The notes under the pieces are model-generated. The model saw nothing but the letters and a program-made list of their open reading frames with translations, ran no database searches and was not told where the DNA came from. A stretch of DNA of 64,000 bases from assembly GCA_042701975.1 (NCBI GenBank), contig CP170561.1:4464001-4528000 (forward strand), read 5' to 3'. The DNA comes from JAFALK01 sp042701975 (lineage in GTDB: Bacteria; Pseudomonadota; Gammaproteobacteria; Burkholderiales; Burkholderiaceae_C). Made by a program: the position numbers and the translations under genes. Shown here one piece after another: positions 52,137 to 60,944 of this stretch; position 1 is the first letter of the stretch, and every line of letters starts with the position of its first letter.

Positions 52137-54461
52137 ATGACTGCCAAGAAGACGACCGCCAAGGCCGAAGAAACCAAGAAGCCCGCCGCCAAGGCCGCGA
52201 AGGCTGAAGCCAAGCCCGCGCCCGCCTCGGCCAAGTCAACTGCAGCCGCTGCCAAACCGGCGGCCAAGCCCGCTGCCAAGGCTGCAAAGCCCGCCGAGAA
52301 GGCCGCAGCACCCGCCAAGGCGCCGGCCAAGACCGCCAAGGCTGCGGCCGCTGCTGTCGTCGCCGAGGACAAGCCCAAGCGCGGCCGCAAGCCCAAGGTC
52401 GAGACGACCAGCAAGAAGGCAGCTGCGGGCAAGACCAAGCCCGAGGAAGAGGAAGTGGACTTCTCCGACATCGACGCCGAGATCGAGGGCGAGACGGAAG
52501 AAGTGGCCGAGGTCGAGGAAGTCGAGGACAAGCCCAAGGCCAAGCCGCTGCGCATGAAGGTCAGCCGCGCCAAGGAGCGCGCGCTGATGCGTGAATTCGG
52601 CCTGGAAGAAACGGCGCTGAGCGAAGAAGAAGCCGCCAAGCGCCGCCAGGAACTGAAGACCCTCATCAAGATGGGCAAGACGCGTGGTTTCCTGACGCAC
52701 CAGGAAATCAACGACCACTTGCCCGAGAAGCTGGTCAACGAGGAAATCCTCGAGGCCATCATCTCGATGCTCAACGACATGGGCATCGCGGTCTACGAGC
52801 AGGCACCTGACGCCGCCACGCTGCTGATCCAGGGCAGCACCACCGCCACCTCGACGGAAGAAGAAGCCGAAGAAGCCGCCGAAGCCGCGCTGTCCACGGT
52901 CGATTCCGAATTCGGCCGCACGACCGACCCGGTGCGCATGTACATGCGCGAAATGGGCACGGTCGAACTGCTGACCCGCGAAGGCGAAATCGAGATCGCC
53001 AAGCGCATCGAAGGCGGCCTGCAGGCCATGATGCTGGCCATCTCGGCCTCGCCCACGACCATTGCCCACATCCTGGAGTTCTCCACCAAGATCCGCGCCG
53101 GCGAGATGCAGATCTCCGAGGTGGTGGACGGCTTCGTTGCTGCCGACGAGGCCGACGACTACGTGGCCGAAGAAGACTTCGACGAATTCGACGAGGAAGA
53201 CGACGACGACGGCAACGGCGGCTCCAAGGCCCTGACCAAGAAGCTGGAAGAGCTGAAGAACGCCGCACTGGTCAAGCTCGACAGCCTGTCGGCCAACTTC
53301 GAGAAGATGCGCAAGGCCTTCGAGAAGGACGGCTACAAGTCAGCCTCCTACAACAAGGCCCAGGGCGCCATCAGCCAGGAGCTGATGACGATCCGCTTCA
53401 CCGTCAAGACGATCGAGAAGCTGTGCGACATCCTGCGCTCGCAGGTGGACGACGTGCGCCGCTACGAGCGCGAGCTGCGCAAGATCGTGGTGGACAAGTG
53501 CGGCATGCCGCAGGAGCATTTCATCAAGACCTTCCCGCCCAACGCGCTGAACCTCGCCTGGGCCGAGAAGGAAGTCGCCAGCGGCAAGCCGTACGCCGTC
53601 ATCCTGTCGCGCAACCTGCCGCCCGTGCAGGAACTGCAGCAAAAGCTCATCGACATCCAGGCCCGCGCCGTCGTGCCGCTTGAGGATCTGAAAGAGATCA
53701 ACAAGAAGATGAACGAGGGCGAGAAGGCCAGCCGCGACGCCAAGAAGGAAATGATCGAGGCCAACCTGCGTCTCGTGATCTCCATCGCCAAGAAGTACAC
53801 CAACCGCGGCTTGCAGTTCCTCGACCTGATCCAGGAAGGCAACATCGGCCTGATGAAGGCGGTGGACAAGTTCGAATACCGTCGCGGCTACAAGTTCTCG
53901 ACCTACGCCACGTGGTGGATCCGCCAGGCCATCACGCGCTCGATTGCCGACCAGGCCCGCACGATCCGCATCCCGGTTCACATGATCGAAACGATCAACA
54001 AGATGAACCGCATCTCGCGCCAGCACTTGCAGGAATTCGGCTTCGAGCCGGATGCCCCGACGCTGGCCGAGAAGATGGAGATCCCGGAAGACAAGATCCG
54101 CAAGATCATGAAGATCGCCAAGGAGCCGATCTCCATGGAAACGCCGATCGGCGACGACGACGATTCGCACCTGGGCGATTTCATCGAGGACACCAACAAC
54201 ACCGCGCCGATCGAAGCCGCCATGCAGGCCGGCCTGCGCGACGTGGTGAAGGACATCCTCGATTCGCTGACCCCGCGCGAAGCCAAGGTGCTGCGCATGC
54301 GCTTCGGCATCGAGATGAGCACGGACCACACGCTCGAAGAAGTCGGCAAGCAGTTCGACGTGACCCGAGAGCGCATCCGCCAGATCGAAGCCAAGGCGAT
54401 CCGCAAGCTGAAGCACCCGAGCCGTTCGGACAAGCTGCGTACGTATCTCGACAACCTGTAA
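52137..54461 (+). CDS. rpoD: Primary sigma factor RpoD (sigma-70)
   Basis: Housekeeping sigma factor of 774 aa. The first ~110 residues are an Ala/Lys/Pro-rich extension typical of betaproteobacterial RpoD. Region 1.1 follows, then region 1.2 (DPVRMYMREMGTVELLTREG), a long acidic non-conserved region, region 2 with YATWWIRQAITRSIADQ (-10 recognition), region 3, and region 4 ending VTRERIRQIEAKAIRKLKHP (-35 recognition). All core regions are intact. A strong terminator follows the stop. Confidence 0.97.
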   Translation: MTAKKTTAKAEETKKPAAKAAKAEAKPAPASAKSTAAAAKPAAKPAAKAAKPAEKAAAPAKAPAKTAKAAAAAVVAEDKPKRGRKPKVETTSKKAAAGKTKPEEEEVDFSDIDAEIEGETEEVAEVEEVEDKPKAKPLRMKVSRAKERALMREFGLEETALSEEEAAKRRQELKTLIKMGKTRGFLTHQEINDHLPEKLVNEEILEAIISMLNDMGIAVYEQAPDAATLLIQGSTTATSTEEEAEEAAEAALSTVDSEFGRTTDPVRMYMREMGTVELLTREGEIEIAKRIEGGLQAMMLAISASPTTIAHILEFSTKIRAGEMQISEVVDGFVAADEADDYVAEEDFDEFDEEDDDDGNGGSKALTKKLEELKNAALVKLDSLSANFEKMRKAFEKDGYKSASYNKAQGAISQELMTIRFTVKTIEKLCDILRSQVDDVRRYERELRKIVVDKCGMPQEHFIKTFPPNALNLAWAEKEVASGKPYAVILSRNLPPVQELQQKLIDIQARAVVPLEDLKEINKKMNEGEKASRDAKKEMIEANLRLVISIAKKYTNRGLQFLDLIQEGNIGLMKAVDKFEYRRGYKFSTYATWWIRQAITRSIADQARTIRIPVHMIETINKMNRISRQHLQEFGFEPDAPTLAEKMEIPEDKIRKIMKIAKEPISMETPIGDDDDSHLGDFIEDTNNTAPIEAAMQAGLRDVVKDILDSLTPREAKVLRMRFGIEMSTDHTLEEVGKQFDVTRERIRQIEAKAIRKLKHPSRSDKLRTYLDNL

Positions 54462-54481
54462 TCCGCACGGATACATACAAG

Positions 54482-54509
54482 AGGGGCTGGAGTTTTCCAG
54501 CCCCTTTTT
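54482..54509 (+). terminator. Terminator after rpoD
   Basis: Stem AGGGGCTGG / CCAGCCCCT with a six-base loop and a T run. Confidence 0.94.
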
Positions 54510-54538
54510 CGTTGGCCAGCGCCGCTACACTGCGCGCC

Positions 54539-55468
54539 ATGGCTGAAATCCGAGAGTTGACCGTTCTGTTTGCCGACCTGCGCGGCAGCACCGGCCTCTA
54601 CGAGACCCTGGGCAATGCCGAGGCCAGCGCCGTCGTCACCCACGCCGTGAGCCAGATCGGCCGCGCGGTCGACGAATGCGCAGGCCGCCTGATCAAGACC
54701 TTGGGCGATGGCCTGATGGCTGTCTTCCCCTCCCCGCGCGATGGTGTCAAGGCCGCCGCGCGCATGCACGATTTCCTCGAACGCGCCAACACGCGCAGCA
54801 GCAAGCGCGCCAGCAACACGCGCGGCCTGCGCATGCAGGTGGCGCTGGCGCGCGGCGAGGTGGTGGAGCTCGGCGGCGATTGCTTCGGTGACGCCGTCAA
54901 CGTGGCCGCCCGGCTGCTCGACCATGCGGGCGACAACGAAACCCTCATCACCGCCGAGGTGCTCGAAGGCCTGCCCAGCCAGCAGAAGGCGCGCTTCCGG
55001 AGTCTGGACCTGATCAACGTGCGCGGCCGCGCCGAACCCGTGCATGTGCACGTGCTGGACCAGCCCGTGGCCGGCGACGTGGCCACGCAGTTCGGCGAAG
55101 TCGTCCACACCGGCGCCACGCCGGACGGCATCCGCCTCGTGTGGATGGACCTGGACCGCGTCTTCGACATCGAGGCCATGCCCATCGTGCTGGGCCGCAG
55201 CACGCAAGCCACCTACTGCATCACCGATGGCCGCGTCTCGCGCTCGCATGCCCGCATCGAGTGGAATGGCACCAGCTTCTCGGTGACCGATCTTTCCTAC
55301 AACGGCACCTATGTGCGCTTCGGCAGTGCCGGCGAGATCGTCAGCCTGAAGCGCGGCGGCTGCACCCTGCACGGCGGCGGCGTGATCGGCCTGGGCAGCC
55401 CACCGGTGGACGCGAGCGCGCCTTCCGTGCGCTTCGAGGTGCTGCACTTCGTCGACACCGTGCGCTGA
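54539..55468 (+). CDS. Class III nucleotide cyclase fused to an FHA domain
   Basis: Protein of 309 aa. The N-terminal cyclase homology domain (about 1-175) has the metal-binding Asp residues in LTVLFADLRGSTGLYE and KTLGDGLMAVFPS, then GDAVNVAARLLDHA, so it could make cAMP or cGMP. The C-terminal FHA domain (about 215-305) has VLGRSTQATYC, RVSRSHARIEW and SYNGTYVRFG, the phosphothreonine-binding core. Coupling to a Thr kinase is implied; the kinase-HDOD protein at 35.7-38.2 kb is a candidate by function only. It is the first gene after the rpoD terminator. Confidence 0.88.
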   Translation: MAEIRELTVLFADLRGSTGLYETLGNAEASAVVTHAVSQIGRAVDECAGRLIKTLGDGLMAVFPSPRDGVKAAARMHDFLERANTRSSKRASNTRGLRMQVALARGEVVELGGDCFGDAVNVAARLLDHAGDNETLITAEVLEGLPSQQKARFRSLDLINVRGRAEPVHVHVLDQPVAGDVATQFGEVVHTGATPDGIRLVWMDLDRVFDIEAMPIVLGRSTQATYCITDGRVSRSHARIEWNGTSFSVTDLSYNGTYVRFGSAGEIVSLKRGGCTLHGGGVIGLGSPPVDASAPSVRFEVLHFVDTVR

Positions 55469-55488
55469 ACTTGCGCTGAAGAATTCCC

Positions 55489-56460
55489 TTGAAGAAGAAG
55501 ACCGCAGTCCTGCTTTGCAATCTGGGCAGCCCGGATGCCCCCACGCCGGAGGCTACGCGGCGCTACCTGGCGCAGTTCCTCTGGGATCGCCGCGTCGTCG
55601 AGATCCCGCGCGCGCTGTGGTGGCTGATCCTGAACGGCATCATCTTGCGCACCCGGCCGGCCAAGTCGGCCGCCAAGTACGCCACCGTCTGGACGGCCGA
55701 AGGCTCGCCGCTCAAGGTGTGGACGGCCAAGCAGGCCAAGCTGCTGCAGGGCCTTCTTGGCGAACGCGGCCAGGCCGCGACCGTGCGCCACGCGATGCGC
55801 TACGGACAGCCGGCCATTGCCGCCGAACTGGACCAGCTCGCCAACGACGGATTCGAGCGCATCGTCGTCCTGCCCGCTTATCCGCAGTACTGCGCTGCCA
55901 CCACGGCCAGTGTGCACGACGAGGTCTCGCGCTGGGCCCTCACCCGCCGCGTGCTGCCCGAACTCGTGCTGGCCGGGCAGTACCATGCCGAGCCGCTCTA
56001 CATCGAGGCGCTGGCGCAGAGCGTGATGAAGTCCTGGCAGACCCACGGCCGCGGCGAGCTGCTGGTGATGAGCTTTCACGGCATGCCCGAGCGCACGCGC
56101 AAGCTGGGCGATCCGTACGCGGATCAGTGCGAAGCCACGGGAGAGTTGCTGGCTCGGCGCCTGGGGCTGAAGGAAGGCGAATTCATCGTCACCTTCCAAA
56201 GCCGTTTCGGCCGCGCCAAGTGGCTGGAGCCCTACACCGAGCCCACGCTTGTCGCCCGTGCCAAGGCCGGCCTGCGCAGGGTCGATGTGATCTGCCCCGG
56301 CTTCTCGGCCGATTGCCTGGAGACGCTGGAGGAAATCGCCATCGAGGCGCGCAAGGCCTTCCTCACCGCCGGCGGCAAGGACTTCACCTACATCCCCGCA
56401 CTCAATGACAGCGAGCCGGGCCTGCGCGCCCTGGTCGCCGTGACGGAGCGACTGCTGTGA
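55489..56460 (+). CDS. hemH: Ferrochelatase
   Basis: Inserts Fe(II) into protoporphyrin IX, the last step of haem synthesis. 323 aa, with KTAVLLCNLGSPDAPTPEAT at the N-terminus, VVLPAYPQYCAATTASV and the catalytic His region LLVMSFHGMPERTRKLGDPY, then YTFQSRFG-type segment VTFQSRFGRAKWLEPYTEPT. The start is TTG at 55489, since no ATG or GTG lies nearby in frame. The stop overlaps the hslR start by 4 bases. Confidence 0.93.
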   Translation: MKKKTAVLLCNLGSPDAPTPEATRRYLAQFLWDRRVVEIPRALWWLILNGIILRTRPAKSAAKYATVWTAEGSPLKVWTAKQAKLLQGLLGERGQAATVRHAMRYGQPAIAAELDQLANDGFERIVVLPAYPQYCAATTASVHDEVSRWALTRRVLPELVLAGQYHAEPLYIEALAQSVMKSWQTHGRGELLVMSFHGMPERTRKLGDPYADQCEATGELLARRLGLKEGEFIVTFQSRFGRAKWLEPYTEPTLVARAKAGLRRVDVICPGFSADCLETLEEIAIEARKAFLTAGGKDFTYIPALNDSEPGLRALVAVTERLL

Positions 56461-56870
56461 GCGAAGGCGGCGTCCGCCTGGACAAATGGCTCTGGGCCGC
56501 ACGCTTCTACAAGACCCGTGCCCTGGCTGTCGAAGAGATCGGCAAGGGCCGGGTGGAGATCAACGGTCAATCGGCCAAGCCTTCGCGAGACGTGAAGCTG
56601 GGCGACATGGTGCGGCTGCGCCAAGGCGTGATCCTGCGCGAGGTGAAGGTGCAGGGCATCTCCCACGTACGCGGCCCGGCGCCGGTGGCTCAAGGGCTGT
56701 ACGAGGAAACGCCCGAAAGCGTCCAGGCGCGGGAGAAGGCCGCTGAAGCGCGCCGTTTGGCGCCCGAACCGGCCCAGACCATCACCGAAGCCCGCCAGGG
56801 CCGACCCACCAAGGCGGACCGCCGGCAGCTCGCCGACTGGAATCGCTGGTCAGCTGAAGCAGACGAATAG
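56457..56870 (+). CDS. hslR: Hsp15 / S4-domain RNA-binding protein
   Basis: Protein of 137 aa with an N-terminal S4 RNA-binding domain (VRLDKWLWAARFYKTRALAV, then GRVEINGQSAKPSRDVKLGD). The basic tail contains the RPTKADRR motif typical of Hsp15. Hsp15 binds stalled 50S subunits carrying nascent chains after heat shock and helps recycle them. The GTG start overlaps the hemH stop. Its position just before grpE-dnaK-dnaJ fits the heat-shock theme. Confidence 0.92.
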   Translation: MSEGGVRLDKWLWAARFYKTRALAVEEIGKGRVEINGQSAKPSRDVKLGDMVRLRQGVILREVKVQGISHVRGPAPVAQGLYEETPESVQAREKAAEARRLAPEPAQTITEARQGRPTKADRRQLADWNRWSAEADE

Positions 56871-56923
56871 ATCTCCGGTAGCACAAGCCGAATTTCCGGG
56901 GTTTCCCCCGATAAAATCGCCCT

Positions 56924-56951
56924 CTTGAATTTCCGGACAACGCGCCCATCT
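56924..56951 (+). promoter_or_regulatory. Sigma-32 (heat-shock) promoter of grpE-dnaK-dnaJ
   Basis: CTTGAAT at 56924-56930 and GCCCATCT at 56944-56951 are separated by 13 bp, close to the sigma-32 consensus CTTGAAA / CCCCATNT. It lies 37 bp before the grpE start. Confidence 0.78.
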
Positions 56952-56988
56952 GGGCGCGATTGCTTTTCTTGCGACCCCTGTACCGATC

Positions 56989-57519
56989 ATGAGTACCGAA
57001 AACGACAACCTGCCTGACGACATGAAGGGCTCCGACGCCCCGGAGGCGGCCGCCGCTGAATCGAGCCCCGCTGACCAGATCGCCGCCCTGGAAGGCCGCC
57101 TGGCCGAGATGTCCGACGCCTATCTGCGCGCCAAGGCCGAGGCCGAGAACGTCCGCCGCCGTGCCGATGAAGACATGAGCAAGGCCCGCAAGTTCGCCAT
57201 CGAAGGTTTCGCCGAAGCCATGCTGCCCGTGATGGACAGCATGGATGCCGCCATCGCCATGCCCGAAGCCAAGATCGAGACCGTGCTCGAAGGCGTGCAC
57301 GCCACCCGTCGCCAGCTGGCCGCAGCGCTGGAGCGCAACAAGGTCAGCGAGATCAACCCGGCCGCCGGCACCAAGTTTGACCCTCACCAGCACCAGGCCA
57401 TTTCCATGGTGCCAGCCGATCAGGAAGCGAACACCGTCGTGGCCGTCCTGCAGAAGGGTTATTCCATTGCCGAGCGCACGCTGCGCCCGGCACTCGTGAC
57501 GGTTGCCGCACCGAAATAA
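56989..57519 (+). CDS. grpE: Nucleotide exchange factor GrpE
   Basis: DnaK nucleotide exchange factor of 176 aa. An acidic disordered N-terminus is followed by the long dimerisation coiled coil (DQIAALEGRLAEMSDAYLRA, ENVRRRADEDMSKARKFAIE), a four-helix bundle and the beta domain with FDPHQHQAISMVPAD. It heads the heat-shock operon. Confidence 0.96.
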   Translation: MSTENDNLPDDMKGSDAPEAAAAESSPADQIAALEGRLAEMSDAYLRAKAEAENVRRRADEDMSKARKFAIEGFAEAMLPVMDSMDAAIAMPEAKIETVLEGVHATRRQLAAALERNKVSEINPAAGTKFDPHQHQAISMVPADQEANTVVAVLQKGYSIAERTLRPALVTVAAPK

Positions 57520-57598
57520 GTCCTTGCCGACTTGAGATTTTCGGCAACAGCCACAGATTCAAAGCATTCAGATTTCGAAAGATTCAGGAGAGAACATC

Positions 57599-59548
57599 AT
57601 GGGAAAGATCATCGGTATTGACCTCGGCACCACCAACTCGTGCGTGGCCGTCATGGAAGGCAACACCACGCGCGTGATCGAGAACGCTGAAGGCGCGCGC
57701 ACCACGCCGTCGATCATTGCGTATCAGGAAGACGGCGAGATCCTCGTCGGTGCCTCGGCCAAGCGCCAGTCGGTCACCAACCCGAAGAACACGCTGTACG
57801 CGGTGAAGCGCCTGATCGGCCGCAAGTTCTCCGAGAAGGAAGTGCAAAAGGACATCGACCTGATGCCCTACACCATTGCTGCTGCCGACAACGGCGACGC
57901 CTGGGTGGAAGTGCGCGGCAAGAAGTTCGCGCCTCCCCAAGTGTCGGCCGAAGTGCTGCGCAAGATGAAGAAGACGGCCGAGGACTACCTCGGCGAGGAA
58001 GTGACCGAAGCCGTGATCACGGTACCGGCCTACTTCAATGACGCACAGCGCCAAGCCACCAAGGACGCCGGCCGCATCGCAGGCCTGGACGTCAAGCGCA
58101 TCATCAACGAGCCCACCGCCGCGGCCCTGGCCTTCGGCCTGGACAAGCACGGCAAGGGCGACCGCAAGATCGCCGTCTATGACCTCGGCGGCGGCACGTT
58201 CGACGTGTCCATCATCGAGATCGCCGACGTCGACGGTGAAATGCAGTTCGAAGTGCTGTCCACCAACGGCGACACGTTCCTGGGCGGCGAAGACTTCGAC
58301 CAGCGCATCATTGACTACATCATTGCCGAGTTCAAGAAGGACCAGGGCGTCGACCTGACCAAGGACGTGCTCGCCCTGCAGCGCCTGAAGGAAGCGGCCG
58401 AGAAGGCCAAGATCGAGCTGTCGAACTCTGCCCAGACCGACGTCAACCTGCCCTACATCACCGCTGACGCCACCGGCCCGAAGCACCTGAACGTGAAGCT
58501 GACCCGCGCCAAGCTGGAAAGCCTGGTCGAAGAGCTGATCGAGCGCACCATCGCCCCCTGCCGCACTGCCATCAAGGACGCCGGCGTGTCGGTGAGCGCC
58601 ATCGACGACGTGATCCTCGTCGGCGGCATGACCCGCATGCCCAAGGTGCAGGAGAAGGTCAAGGAGTTCTTCGGCAAGGAACCGCGCAAGGACGTCAACC
58701 CTGACGAAGCCGTGGCCGTCGGTGCCGCCATCCAGGGCCAGGTCCTGGGCGGCGAGCGCAAGGACGTGCTGCTGCTGGACGTCACCCCGCTGAGCCTGGG
58801 CATCGAAACCCTCGGCGGCGTGATGACGAAGATGATCGCCAAGAACACGACCATCCCGACCAAGTTCTCGCAGACCTTCTCGACGGCCGACGACAACCAG
58901 CCGGCCGTGACGATCAAGGTCTACCAAGGTGAGCGTGAGCTGGCCCAGGCCAACAAGTCGTTGGGTGAGTTCAACCTCGAAGGCATCCCGCCGGCACCGC
59001 GCGGCACGCCGCAGATCGAGGTGAGCTTCGACATCGACGCCAACGGCATCCTGCACGTCGGCGCCAAGGACAAGGGCACGGGCAAGGAAAACAAGATCAC
59101 CATCAAGGCGAACTCGGGCCTCTCTGAAGCCGAGATCGAGAAGATGGTGAAGGACGCCGAAGCCAACGCCGCCGAGGACAAGAAGAAGGTCGAACTGGTG
59201 CAGTCCAAGAACCAGGGCGACGCCATGGTTCACAGCGTGCGCAAGTCCCTGACCGAGCACGGCGACAAGCTCGAAGCCGCCGAGAAGGAAAAGATCGAAG
59301 CCGCGATCAAGGACCTGGAAGAAGCCATCAAGGGCGACGACAAGGAAGCCATCGACGCCAAGACCGAAGCCCTGATGACCGCGAGCCAGAAGCTCGGCGA
59401 GAAGGTCTACGCCGAAGCACAAGGCGCGCAGGCTGCAGCCGCTGCTGCCCAAGGTGCTGCCGAACAGCCCCAGGCCGCTGCGGCAGGCAAGCCGGCCGAC
59501 GACAACGTGGTCGACGCCGAGTTCAAGGAAGTCAAGGACACCAAGTAA
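57599..59548 (+). CDS. dnaK: Chaperone DnaK (Hsp70)
   Basis: Hsp70 of 649 aa. The ATPase domain starts GKIIGIDLGTTNSCVAVMEG and contains the phosphate loops VYDLGGGTFDVSII and LVGGMTRMPKVQ; the linker is KDVLLLDVTPLSLGIE, followed by the substrate-binding domain and a lid with a Gln/Ala-rich C-terminus. GGAGAG is at good spacing before the ATG. Works with GrpE and DnaJ encoded on either side. Confidence 0.98.
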   Translation: MGKIIGIDLGTTNSCVAVMEGNTTRVIENAEGARTTPSIIAYQEDGEILVGASAKRQSVTNPKNTLYAVKRLIGRKFSEKEVQKDIDLMPYTIAAADNGDAWVEVRGKKFAPPQVSAEVLRKMKKTAEDYLGEEVTEAVITVPAYFNDAQRQATKDAGRIAGLDVKRIINEPTAAALAFGLDKHGKGDRKIAVYDLGGGTFDVSIIEIADVDGEMQFEVLSTNGDTFLGGEDFDQRIIDYIIAEFKKDQGVDLTKDVLALQRLKEAAEKAKIELSNSAQTDVNLPYITADATGPKHLNVKLTRAKLESLVEELIERTIAPCRTAIKDAGVSVSAIDDVILVGGMTRMPKVQEKVKEFFGKEPRKDVNPDEAVAVGAAIQGQVLGGERKDVLLLDVTPLSLGIETLGGVMTKMIAKNTTIPTKFSQTFSTADDNQPAVTIKVYQGERELAQANKSLGEFNLEGIPPAPRGTPQIEVSFDIDANGILHVGAKDKGTGKENKITIKANSGLSEAEIEKMVKDAEANAAEDKKKVELVQSKNQGDAMVHSVRKSLTEHGDKLEAAEKEKIEAAIKDLEEAIKGDDKEAIDAKTEALMTASQKLGEKVYAEAQGAQAAAAAAQGAAEQPQAAAAGKPADDNVVDAEFKEVKDTK

Positions 59549-59569
59549 AGGTTGCCCCTCTGCAGCAAG

Positions 59570-59602
59570 ACGCCGCGTCAGGTTTGAGTCCCGACGCGGC
59601 GT
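59570..59602 (+). promoter_or_regulatory. Intercistronic hairpin between dnaK and dnaJ
   Basis: Perfect 10-bp stem ACGCCGCGTC / GACGCGGCGT with a 13-base loop and no T run. Likely an mRNA-stability or processing element, or weak attenuator, that lowers dnaJ relative to dnaK. Confidence 0.7.
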
Positions 59603-59629
59603 GTTCGCTTCAAGCACCGAAAGCGATCG

Positions 59630-60784
59630 ATGGCAAAGCGTGATTACTACGAAGTCCTCGGACTGGCCAAGACGGCTACCGAGGAAGAAATAAAAAAGGC
59701 CTACCGCAAGCTGGCCATGAAGTACCACCCTGACCGCAATCAGGGTGAAGGCGCCAAGGCCGCCGAAGAGCAGTTCAAGGAGGCCAAGGAGGCCTACGAG
59801 ATGCTCACCGACGCGCAAAAGCGCGCCGCCTATGACCAGTACGGCCACGCCGGCGTCGACCCGAACGCGGGCGGCTTCCGCGGCAGCCCGGGGCAGGAAG
59901 GATTCGGCGGCTTTGCCGAGGCCTTCGGCGACATCTTTGGCGACATCTTCGGCGGCGGTGCCGGCGGCGCGGGCCGTCGCGGCGGCGGCGGCCAGCAGGT
60001 CTACCGCGGCAGCGATCTGTCCTACGCGATGGAGATCACGCTGGAAGAAGCGGCGCGCGGCAAGGAAACGCAGATCCGCATCCCGAGCTGGGAAGGCTGC
60101 GAGACCTGCAAGGGCAGCGGCGCCAAGCCCGGCACCAGCGCCAAGCAATGCGGCTCCTGCGGCGGCTCGGGCACGGTGCACATGCGCCAGGGCTTCTTCA
60201 GCATCCAGCAGACCTGCCCGCACTGCCACGGCACCGGCAAGATCATTCCCGAGCCCTGCACCACCTGCAACGGCCAGGGCAAGGTGAAGAAGCAGAAGAC
60301 GCTGGAAGTGAAGATCCCGGCCGGCATCAACGAGGGCATGCGCATCCGCTCCGCGGGCAATGGCGAACCCGGTGTGAACGGCGGGCCGGCGGGCGATCTC
60401 TACATCGAGATCCGCATCAAGCAGCACGACATCTTCGAGCGCGACGGCGACGACCTGCACTGCACCATCCCCGTGGGGCTGGTGACGGCAGCGCTGGGCG
60501 GTGCGCTTGAGGTGCCCACGCTCGGCGGCAAGGCCGAGATCGAGCTGCCCGAAGGCTCGCAGCACGGCAAGACCTTCCGCCTGCGCGGCAAGGGCATCAA
60601 GGGTGTGCGCTCCAGCTATCCGGGTGATCTCTACGTCCACGTCGCCGTGGAGACGCCGGTCAAGCTGACCGAGCACCAGAAGAAGCTGCTCAAGGAGCTG
60701 GACAAGTCGCTCAAGGATGGCGGCGAGCGCCACATGCCCAACGCCAAGAGCTGGACGGACCGGGTCAAGGACCTGTTCAAGTGA
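59630..60784 (+). CDS. dnaJ: Chaperone DnaJ (Hsp40)
   Basis: Type I J-protein of 384 aa. The J domain has the HPD tripeptide (KYHPDRNQGEG), then a Gly/Phe-rich region (about 75-125), four CxxCxGxG-type zinc repeats (CETCKGSGAKPG, CGSCGGSGTV, CPHCHGTGKI, CTTCNGQGKV) and the C-terminal substrate-binding domain. Stimulates DnaK ATPase. Confidence 0.97.
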   Translation: MAKRDYYEVLGLAKTATEEEIKKAYRKLAMKYHPDRNQGEGAKAAEEQFKEAKEAYEMLTDAQKRAAYDQYGHAGVDPNAGGFRGSPGQEGFGGFAEAFGDIFGDIFGGGAGGAGRRGGGGQQVYRGSDLSYAMEITLEEAARGKETQIRIPSWEGCETCKGSGAKPGTSAKQCGSCGGSGTVHMRQGFFSIQQTCPHCHGTGKIIPEPCTTCNGQGKVKKQKTLEVKIPAGINEGMRIRSAGNGEPGVNGGPAGDLYIEIRIKQHDIFERDGDDLHCTIPVGLVTAALGGALEVPTLGGKAEIELPEGSQHGKTFRLRGKGIKGVRSSYPGDLYVHVAVETPVKLTEHQKKLLKELDKSLKDGGERHMPNAKSWTDRVKDLFK

Positions 60785-60818
60785 TCGGCTAACGTCGGAT
60801 TCAAGAGCAACGCACAAG

Positions 60819-60848
60819 TGCCGCACCCCTGGGTTGCGGCATTTTTTT
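60819..60848 (+). terminator. Terminator after dnaJ
   Basis: Stem TGCCGCA / TGCGGCA with a nine-base loop and seven T. Confidence 0.9.
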
Positions 60849-60944
60849 CGCCTTCGCCTTGCGCTCCTTGACGCTCTGTCCCAAGATGGCCGACGGCAGC
60901 AGTCATCAGCGTTCATCCGTGGTCAACGGACGGGAGGGCGATCG

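Noticed and set aside
57584..60916. A 1110-codon open frame antisense to dnaK and dnaJ
   Set aside because: Same composition artefact; the plus-strand chaperone genes are unmistakable.
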